Below, piece by piece: positions 1 through 5,231 of a stretch of 6,257 nucleotides of DNA (its first letter is position 1; the number at the start of each line of letters is the position of its first letter). Location of the stretch: NCBI GenBank assembly GCA_030536165.1, contig JAUNQM010000159.1, positions 1-6,257 of the forward strand. Reading direction: 5' to 3'. A program made the position numbers and the translations under genes. Source of the stretch: Prevotellaceae bacterium. Lineage in GTDB: Bacteria; Bacteroidota; Bacteroidia; Bacteroidales; Bacteroidaceae. Under the pieces are notes generated by a model that did no database searches, had not been told where the DNA came from, and saw only the letters and a program-made list of their open reading frames with translations.

Positions 1-573
1 CTTTCGCTTGGCTATTATTATATCGACTGCAAGGAGATGGAAGAACTCATATCGTCGGCTGGCGAAGACATTCAGAGCGATGTGCTCTTCAAAATGGTGA
101 AGAAGAATATTGCGCTACAGAAGAAGACCAGTGCAGGGCAGATGTTCACAGATGCAACATTAAAAGACCTCGACGGCAACACTCACAAACTTTCGGAATA
201 TATAGGCAAGGGCAAATACGTGATTATGGATTGCTGGGCAAGTTGGTGCCCACCATGCCGACGCCTTATACCAGAGTTGAAGACTCTATATGCACAGTAT
301 AAGAGTAAGGGCGTGGAAGTTATCGGCGTTGCAACACGCGATGAGGCTGAAGACACGAAGAAAGCTGTAGAGGAATTGCAGATACCGTGGACAGTACTCA
401 CAGACTTCGACATGCCTACAACTATACGCGACGTTTATGGTTTTGAAGGAATTCCGTTTGTAATTATGTTCGATCCAGACGGAATAATCATAAAAAGAGA
501 CTTAGACGAGGCTCAGATACAAGAAATGCTAAAGGTGTGTTCTATAAATTCTAAAAAAAGTAGTCAAAGATAG
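1..573 (+). CDS. TlpA-like thioredoxin-fold disulfide reductase, 5' end cut by the window edge
   Basis: The reading frame is open from base 1, and 12 codons precede the first ATG at 37, so that ATG is probably internal and the true start lies outside the window. Numbered from that Met, the sequence is helical to about residue 30. A thioredoxin fold then begins near residue 33. It has the active-site motif WCPPC (Cys71, Cys74) preceded by a strand ending in DCWAS, and the conserved cis-proline follows in GIPF (Pro140). This is the TlpA/ResA/AhpC-TSA-like arrangement. Such Bacteroidetes proteins are usually exported and act on thiols in the periplasm, often with an N-terminal domain such as DUF4369; neither that domain nor a signal peptide can be seen here. 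The C-terminus is short and basic (KKSSQR). The stop is TAG at 571-573. The family is confident; the substrate and cell location are inferred. Confidence 0.9.
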   Translation, partial: LSLGYYYIDCKEMEELISSAGEDIQSDVLFKMVKKNIALQKKTSAGQMFTDATLKDLDGNTHKLSEYIGKGKYVIMDCWASWCPPCRRLIPELKTLYAQYKSKGVEVIGVATRDEAEDTKKAVEELQIPWTVLTDFDMPTTIRDVYGFEGIPFVIMFDPDGIIIKRDLDEAQIQEMLKVCSINSKKSSQR

Positions 574-650
574 TCGTTGTTATTTCGAGTGCTTTTAGTT
601 TCTTTTTGGCATATTTTTGCGTTTCCATGTTTATGGTTCGTCCCGAAGGA

Positions 651-756
651 GATCCTGAATCAAGTTCTTTCAGTCGCGCTATGCGCTTCGTGAAAGCGGC
701 AGAGCCGATTCTTGCGCTCCATTAGGTGCTCAGGCGCAAGCGGAGTTCAGGATGAC
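651..756. repeat. Multi-arm inverted-repeat element (interrupted palindrome)
   Basis: An outer 8-bp inverted repeat, ATCCTGAA (652-659) and TTCAGGAT (746-753), encloses three smaller stems in series. Arm 1 is CTTTCA/TGAAAG (667-672 and 691-696) around GCGC-TAT-GCGC (676-686). Arm 2 is CGGC/GCCG (697-700 and 704-707). Arm 3 is CTTGCGC/GCGCAAG (711-717 and 734-740). Drawn together they give a cloverleaf-like fold. The pentamer AGTTC occurs at 663-667 and again at 744-748. Removing 668-748 would leave a compact palindrome with 8-bp arms and a 5-nt loop. It may be a dispersed REP-like repeat or a small non-autonomous insertion. No coding capacity or transposase is present, and copy number cannot be judged from one window. 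Confidence 0.6.
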
Positions 757-766
757 GTAGTGAGGC

Positions 767-794
767 GTTCAAGGTTCAAAGTTCAAGGTCCAAA
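767..794. repeat. Four-unit heptamer tandem repeat (GTYCAAR)
   Basis: Four consecutive 7-bp units fit the form GTYCAAR: GTTCAAG at 767-773, GTTCAAA at 774-780, GTTCAAG at 781-787 and GTCCAAA at 788-794. The array lies in non-coding DNA between convergent genes, next to the inverted-repeat element. A 7-bp unit could vary in number by replication slippage, but the units are not identical, so it may be stable. No function is evident. Confidence 0.7.
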
Positions 795-847
795 AAGACT
801 TGAATAAATTAACGATTCGATATATAACGTTGACTCTATGCTACTGT

Positions 848-1675
848 TCATCCTCTGACGCTGTCTATTCCATAAAGTAAGCCGAATATAAGCAATATTA
901 GGACGAAGTTTAAGAGAACACTTAATCCCAGAGCCTTAATGTTCAGCCATATACTTTTCCCCAATGAAATGCCAAGCAACTGCTTGTAGAGTATGATGCA
1001 ATAGATGGTTGGCATGATAATACTAATTCGTGCTATAATTGTTTCGCCATTGTCGAATACCACCAACGGAAGCAAAACGAAAGCAAGAATCATAGTGAAG
1101 CACGACTGATAGACCAATGCGAAGAAATGCTCGGCGATGTTGAGAGAATCGGCTCCACCTGCAGGCCGAGACAACAAACACTTACGGAAAACAATACGAT
1201 ATGGAATTAAGTTGATGACTACCGCATAGAGAGCGAAATAGACGTTGCTTCCCATAAGTTTTTGGAAATAATATAGAAAAATCTCGGCCGAACTTGAACT
1301 AACATAATCCAACTCAATATTAGGTCGGAAAATGTCGAATGGAGACACTGCTCCTGTGACAAAATATGCTACGATAGCATATAATGCCACAAGAAAAAAC
1401 AGAAGCCGAACTGGAGCATAGTACCTCACACGTTTGCCCAAGAGATATTCTCGCGCCATGTGTCCTGGTCGCGTTATAAGATTAGCACAAGTGTGCCATA
1501 TCTTATTATCCCCACCTAAAATATAATAGATGAAATTGCTCGAAATCTCCTTTAACTGAAAACGATGTGTCGACGTCTTCTGTCCGCATTTAGGACAATA
1601 CTCATCATGGCATGTTGCACCGCAATTCAAGCAGATAGTGTGCTCTTTGTTTCGTTTCTTCTTCAATGCTTTCAT
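848..1675 (-). CDS. DUF3667 family zinc-ribbon integral membrane protein
   Basis: The protein has 275 residues. A basic N-terminus leads into a zinc ribbon with CxxC pairs at Cys15/Cys18 and Cys27/Cys30 (CLNCG and CPKCGQK). The DUF3667 signature follows: an amphipathic stretch, then RPG at 69-71, GKR at 80-82 and Tyr85/Pro88 just before the first membrane segment. About five hydrophobic segments can be seen, near 88-108, 144-165, 185-207, 214-233 and 246-270, so it should sit in the inner membrane with the ribbon probably cytoplasmic. The family is common in Bacteroidetes and its biochemical role is unknown. The start ATG at 1675-1673 gives the full ribbon and has no clear Shine-Dalgarno sequence. 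The gene starts 50 bp after the bcp stop on the same strand and may be cotranscribed with it or use a weak promoter of its own in the gap. The TGA stop is at 850-848. Confidence 0.88.
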   Translation of the reverse strand: MKALKKKRNKEHTICLNCGATCHDEYCPKCGQKTSTHRFQLKEISSNFIYYILGGDNKIWHTCANLITRPGHMAREYLLGKRVRYYAPVRLLFFLVALYAIVAYFVTGAVSPFDIFRPNIELDYVSSSSAEIFLYYFQKLMGSNVYFALYAVVINLIPYRIVFRKCLLSRPAGGADSLNIAEHFFALVYQSCFTMILAFVLLPLVVFDNGETIIARISIIMPTIYCIILYKQLLGISLGKSIWLNIKALGLSVLLNFVLILLIFGLLYGIDSVRG

Positions 1676-1678
1676 ACC

Positions 1679-1711
1679 ATAAAGTAAGTCGTGTTATTAG
1701 GAAAGAACAAA
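1679..1711 (-). promoter_or_regulatory. Possible weak Bacteroidetes-type promoter for the DUF3667 gene
   Basis: On the minus strand a TTTG (1711-1708) stands 21 nt upstream of TACTTTAT (1686-1679). The second element matches the TAnnTT part of the Bacteroidetes TAnnTTTG -7 consensus but not its last two bases. Its end lies 3 nt before the start codon at 1675, which would give a leaderless transcript. The fit is partial, and read-through from bcp is an equally good explanation. Confidence 0.3.
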
Positions 1712-1725
1712 TCGACTTATTTGCC

Positions 1726-2187
1726 CTACTGATTCATCAATCCGAGTATTTGCTCGGCATGTATCTTGGTCTTTATTTCTTTCGGTCCCATTATCCGCTC
1801 GATGACGCCTTCTTCATTAACGAGATATGTGGTGCGGATGATGCCTATCGTCTTATGGCCACATGCAAACTTTTCGCCCCAGCAACCTAATGACTGAAGG
1901 AGTTCTGTGCTGGTGTCTGCTATCAGAGGGAACTCAAGTCCGTACTTTTCTGCAAACTTTGCCTGCGCATCTTGCTTGTCTTTGCTTACGCCTATGATGG
2001 CATAACCCATAGCTGCGAGTTCTGCCTTATGTGCCTGAAGCGAACATGCCTCTGCCGTGCATCCGCTGGTGTTTGCCTTTGGATAGCTGTAAAGAACTAT
2101 TTTCTTGCCACGATAATCACTCGCCTTAATCTCTTTTCCGTTCTGGTCTGTGCCGAGAATCTCTGGAATCTTATCGCCTACGTTCAT
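1726..2187 (-). CDS. bcp: Thioredoxin-dependent thiol peroxidase, Bcp/PrxQ-type peroxiredoxin
   Basis: The protein has 153 residues, the normal length for a Bcp/PrxQ peroxiredoxin, which reduces H2O2 and organic hydroperoxides in the cytoplasm with electrons from thioredoxin. The active-site pattern PxxxTxxC runs from Pro36 through Thr40 to the peroxidatic Cys43. The resolving Cys48 lies five residues later, the spacing typical of atypical two-cysteine Bcp enzymes. The conserved arginine is Arg118 in IRTTYLV, followed by the usual NEEG turn. No signal peptide is present. Two further cysteines, Cys102 and Cys109, flank the WGEK motif. The ATG at 2187-2185 gives the expected N-terminus (VGDKIPEI). 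It lies 9 bp after the stop of the DUF3078 gene on the same strand with no promoter seen between, so the two are probably one transcript. The stop is TAG at 1728-1726. Confidence 0.95.
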   Translation of the reverse strand: MNVGDKIPEILGTDQNGKEIKASDYRGKKIVLYSYPKANTSGCTAEACSLQAHKAELAAMGYAIIGVSKDKQDAQAKFAEKYGLEFPLIADTSTELLQSLGCWGEKFACGHKTIGIIRTTYLVNEEGVIERIMGPKEIKTKIHAEQILGLMNQ

Positions 2188-2196
2188 ATTATTATA

Positions 2197-3474
2197 TTAC
2201 AATTTATAACTGAATCCGAGCGAAGTGTATTCACGGAACTGGAAGTATCCGTAGTCGTCGTCGCGTGCAGTGCCATCGTCGAAACGAGGATAGAGAAAGA
2301 GCTTTGCACTGATGTACTTCGAGAGTTTGAATGTGAACGTGTTTTCCCATTCTACTTCAGCACGCTTGTAAGTGGTGTAGCCCCATAAACGTGTCTCGTA
2401 TGTTATCAAGTCGGATGGCGTCCACTTGAAGTTGAAGGTCAGAGAGGAACCTATATCGTGCAGGGTGTGCTTTCCCTCTTTCAGGCTATATCGGGTTGCC
2501 AGTGCTTCACGACCTACGTAACGGAAGTTGTAGGCAGCAGGTGCAAGGTTGAGAGTTCCGGATGCTTTCTTGTTCTTGCTCTCGAACTTGTAATCCATAC
2601 CGACAGAGAGGTTGGCATTGAATGGCGACATGAAATCGGAGTAGATAAACCTATCGTTTGACTTTACGCCTTGATGGAACTGCGTGTAGGTGATGAGCTG
2701 CACGGTGTAATACCATCGCTTTGTGGCTTGTATGCCAAGTTTGCCTGTGTATCGGATGAGGTCGTCGGTAGTGCGGAACTTGTGGAGCGAGTCGCCCTCG
2801 GAAGTCTGGAAGCCCAGTTTGAGTTCGAGTTTGTTGTCGAAAGTCACCTTCTGCTTGTTGTTGTAGTTTGCTTCGAGCGTAATGCTGCCGAGCATGGAAT
2901 AACTGCGTTCACCACCTTTATACCAGTTGCTGGTGAAAAAGTTTTGGAGGAACTGCAGGTAGTAATCTTGTTTGAATGTCCAGAAGTTTGGTTTTTTTAT
3001 GACCACATCAAACGTTTCGACATCGGCAACAGGTGCGGTGGCGGTAGCAACAGGAGCTTCAACCACATCGACTTGATTGGCGGTAGTCTCCACCTCCTTG
3101 AGTCCACCCACCTCATCGAGTTTTTTCTGCGAATCAGTCACGAGTCCAGGACGGTGCATATAGACGTTCATCAAGGCTTGGTCAACTGCATCCTGCACTT
3201 CGGTGTCGGCATAGTCGTTGTCGGAAGACTCAAAGGCAAGAAGGCGTTCTGCCGGTGAATGATAGAAGGTAAGTGGCGTGAACAGTTCGAAGTATCTGCC
3301 GTCTTTGTCGGTATCAACAGATACACCATTCTGAGTAGTGTAAATACGAGTGTTATCTATCTGTTCTTTAATCACTGAAAGCGAATCCATGTATTTTGAA
3401 CATAAATCCGTCTGGGCGTTGATGGCTTGGCATGAAATCAGCGCTGATGCAATAATAAGTTTAAGTGTCTTCAT
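2197..3474 (-). CDS. DUF3078 family outer-membrane-type protein
   Basis: The protein has 425 residues from the chosen start. A signal peptide covers residues 1-20 (basic MKTLK, hydrophobic 6-14, likely cut after AINA). A mixed N-terminal part (about 21-130) is followed by an Ala/Val/Pro linker (about 134-160). The DUF3078-type C-terminal region has NFWTF at 163-167, SNWYKGGE at 182-189, and many alternating hydrophobic/polar strands up to the final GFSYKL. The pattern suggests a beta-barrel in the outer membrane; the family's function is unknown. An in-frame ATG at 3558 would add 28 residues, but it would bury the signal peptide and lie upstream of the -7 promoter box at 3487-3480, so 3474 is preferred. 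It heads the minus-strand cluster with bcp and is divergent from pyrG. The sequence LISC (residues 12-15) also fits a lipobox, so lipoprotein processing is a minor alternative. Confidence 0.87.
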   Translation of the reverse strand: MKTLKLIIASALISCQAINAQTDLCSKYMDSLSVIKEQIDNTRIYTTQNGVSVDTDKDGRYFELFTPLTFYHSPAERLLAFESSDNDYADTEVQDAVDQALMNVYMHRPGLVTDSQKKLDEVGGLKEVETTANQVDVVEAPVATATAPVADVETFDVVIKKPNFWTFKQDYYLQFLQNFFTSNWYKGGERSYSMLGSITLEANYNNKQKVTFDNKLELKLGFQTSEGDSLHKFRTTDDLIRYTGKLGIQATKRWYYTVQLITYTQFHQGVKSNDRFIYSDFMSPFNANLSVGMDYKFESKNKKASGTLNLAPAAYNFRYVGREALATRYSLKEGKHTLHDIGSSLTFNFKWTPSDLITYETRLWGYTTYKRAEVEWENTFTFKLSKYISAKLFLYPRFDDGTARDDDYGYFQFREYTSLGFSYKL

Positions 3475-3479
3475 AGTTG

Positions 3480-3487
3480 CAAAGTTA
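3480..3487 (-). promoter_or_regulatory. -7 promoter box of the DUF3078-bcp transcript
   Basis: The minus strand reads TAACTTTG here, a full match to the Bacteroidetes sigma -7 consensus TAnnTTTG. Only 5 nt separate it from the ATG at 3474-3472, so transcription would start at or almost at the start codon. No TTG -33 element is seen at the expected 19-23 nt spacing, so the assignment rests on the -7 box and its position. Confidence 0.5.
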
Positions 3488-3566
3488 CATAAAATATTAA
3501 TAGTTGACGCATACGACTTGAAATATTTCATCTTTTTCATTAAAAATAAAAAAAACACAGATGTTA

Positions 3567-3599
3567 TTGCTCTATTTCTTCAAATATTTATTATCTTTG
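3567..3599 (+). promoter_or_regulatory. pyrG promoter (TTG -33 and TAnnTTTG -7)
   Basis: TTG at 3567-3569 and TATCTTTG at 3592-3599 match the Bacteroidetes -33 and -7 elements, with a 22-nt spacer inside the usual range. An A-rich tract at 3541-3557 lies just upstream and could act as an UP-like element. The -7 box ends 9 nt before the pyrG ATG, leaving room for a leader of only a few bases, so there is no space for a riboswitch or an attenuator in front of pyrG. Confidence 0.7.
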
Positions 3600-3608
3600 T
3601 GCCCCGTT

Positions 3609-5195
3609 ATGGAAACAAAATATATATTTGTCACAGGAGGAGTCGTTAGCTCTTTAGGTAAGGGCATTATCTCTTCATCAATCGGGAAGTTGCTCCAGGC
3701 ACGGGGCTATAACATCACAGTTCAGAAATTCGACCCATACATCAACACTGATCCAGGTCGTCTTAACCCTAACGAACACGGAGAGTGCTATGTGACCATT
3801 GACGGAATGGGCACAGACCTCGACCTTGGTCATTACGAACGCTTCACAGGCATACAGACCACAAGAGCCAACACCCACACTACTGGCCGTATATATGCCG
3901 CAGTAATTGAAAAGGAACGTCGTGGAGAATATTACGGCAAGACGATACAGGTCGTTCCTCACATTACTGACGAAATAAAGCGTAACATTAAGATGATGGG
4001 TAAGTTGAAGAAATTCGACTTTGTCATCACAGAAATTGGCGGCACGGTAGGCGATATCGAGTCTCTGCCTTATCTTGAAGCTATACGTCAGTTGAAATGG
4101 GAAATGGGGCGTAACGCAGTTTGCGTACACCTTACTTATATTCCTTATTTGAATGCTGCAGGCGAACTAAAGACTAAGCCAACCCAACACTCAGTTAAGG
4201 GATTGCAAAGTGTAGGTATTCAGCCTGACCTTCTCGTGCTTCGTACGGAAAAGCACCTCAGTCAGCCTGTACTGAAGAAGGTTGCAAGTTTCTGCAACGT
4301 AGATGAAGACTGTGTGATTCAAAGTGAAGACCTTCCAAGCATCTACGAGGTGCCTGTAAACATGCAGAATCAAGGCATGGACGCAGCAATACTCCGCAAG
4401 ATGGGCATCGAGCCAGGTGAGAAACCTACTCTTGGCCCTTGGCGTTCATTCCTCGAAAGATACAAGAACTCGAAAAACGAACTGAAGATAGCCCTCGTAG
4501 GTAAATACGACCTTCAGGATGCATATAAGAGTATCCGCGAGAGCCTTTATATTGCAGGTGCTTATAATGACCGTAAGGTTGTCATTAAGTATATCAACAG
4601 CGAAAAGATTACAGACGAGAACGCAGAGGAAATACTCAAGGGATTCGCTGGAGTTGTTGTTGGCCCTGGATTTGGCGAACGCGGAACAGCAGGCAAGATT
4701 TCTGCAATCAGATATTGCCGTGAGAAAGATGTTCCTACTTTCGGCATTTGCCTTGGCATGCAGATGATGGTCATTGAGTTCGCACGCAACGTGATGAATA
4801 TAAAGGATGCTAACTCACGTGAGTTGGACGAAAACACAAAACACAACGTTATCGACGTCATGTTTGACCACAAAGATTCTGCCAGCGCTATGCGTGTAGG
4901 TGCTTTCGACTGCGTACTTCAGAAGAAGAGCAAATCATTCGAAGCATACAAGAAAGAGAAGATTTCAGAGCGTCATCGTCACATGTACGAATTTAATAAT
5001 GAATACTTCGATGAATTTGAAAATGCAGGAATGAACTTCGTGGGAAAGAATCCTGATACGGATTTAGTTGAAATCATCGAGTTGCCAGAAAAGAAATGGT
5101 TCGTGGGCACACAGTTCCACCCAGAATACAACAGCACTGTTCTCAAGCCAAATCCATTGTTCCTCTCATTCATCGAGGCTGCAATTAAAGGCTAA
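3609..5195 (+). CDS. pyrG: CTP synthase (glutamine-hydrolysing)
   Basis: The protein has 528 residues, slightly shorter than the 545 of E. coli PyrG. It makes CTP from UTP, ATP and glutamine in the cytoplasm, the last step of de novo cytidine nucleotide synthesis. The synthetase domain (1 to about 266) starts with YIFVTGGVVSSLGKGI, including Lys18 of the ATP loop, then TDLDLGHYERF and TEIGGTVGDIES (Glu142, Asp149, Glu151). The class I glutamine amidotransferase domain (about 290-528) has nucleophile Cys381 in FGICLGMQ, RHRHMYEFN at 455-463, and His504/Glu506 in GTQFHPEY, so the triad is intact. The oxyanion-loop motif reads GPGFGERG (352-359) instead of the common PGGFG. ATG 3609 is chosen because the family N-terminus begins there. 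An upstream in-frame ATG at 3561 precedes the -7 promoter box and would add 16 unrelated residues. yidC follows after 36 bp. Confidence 0.97.
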   Translation: METKYIFVTGGVVSSLGKGIISSSIGKLLQARGYNITVQKFDPYINTDPGRLNPNEHGECYVTIDGMGTDLDLGHYERFTGIQTTRANTHTTGRIYAAVIEKERRGEYYGKTIQVVPHITDEIKRNIKMMGKLKKFDFVITEIGGTVGDIESLPYLEAIRQLKWEMGRNAVCVHLTYIPYLNAAGELKTKPTQHSVKGLQSVGIQPDLLVLRTEKHLSQPVLKKVASFCNVDEDCVIQSEDLPSIYEVPVNMQNQGMDAAILRKMGIEPGEKPTLGPWRSFLERYKNSKNELKIALVGKYDLQDAYKSIRESLYIAGAYNDRKVVIKYINSEKITDENAEEILKGFAGVVVGPGFGERGTAGKISAIRYCREKDVPTFGICLGMQMMVIEFARNVMNIKDANSRELDENTKHNVIDVMFDHKDSASAMRVGAFDCVLQKKSKSFEAYKKEKISERHRHMYEFNNEYFDEFENAGMNFVGKNPDTDLVEIIELPEKKWFVGTQFHPEYNSTVLKPNPLFLSFIEAAIKG

Positions 5196-5231
5196 GAACG
5201 CACAAAACGTACAAACGCAAAAAGACAATAA

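Larger units (their letters stand above)
574..847. other. Convergent intergenic region with no gene
   Basis: This region separates the 3' ends of two convergent genes. I see no plausible coding frame in it. The first 70 bases are T-rich without a hairpin. The middle (651-756) is richer in G and C and dense in inverted repeats, and 767-794 is a heptamer tandem array. A weak hairpin of 8 bp with one bulged base (TTCAAG at 782-787 with CTTGAA at 799-804, plus two inner pairs) overlaps the end of the array, but no T-tract follows it on either strand. No clear terminator for either gene was found. Confidence 0.8.

Noticed and set aside
551..615. Possible terminator after the thioredoxin-like gene (A-run at 553-559 and T-runs at 593-616)
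   Set aside because: No stable GC-containing stem precedes the T-runs. Pairing of the A and T runs alone is too weak to call a terminator.
782..804. Bulged 8-bp hairpin as a bidirectional terminator
   Set aside because: No T-tract follows on either strand, and the stem is explained in part by the heptamer repeat.
870..1688. A 12-bp exact direct repeat (CCATAAAGTAAG at 870-881 and 1677-1688) nearly flanking the DUF3667 gene
   Set aside because: A 12-mer match is expected about once by chance in a window of this size, and the left copy lies inside the coding sequence. There is no other sign of insertion or a cassette.
1972..2388. A plus-strand open frame crossing the bcp and DUF3078 genes
   Set aside because: It overlaps two real genes in antisense, and the translation has no domain-like pattern.
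2671..3258. A 195-codon open frame on the plus strand opposite the DUF3078 gene
   Set aside because: It is fully antisense to a gene with a signal peptide and family motifs. Its own translation is rich in V, E and F repeats, as expected from complementing that gene, and it resembles no family.
3678..4130. A 150-codon minus-strand open frame inside pyrG
   Set aside because: It is a shadow of the strongly conserved pyrG synthetase domain. It has no recognisable motif and no promoter.
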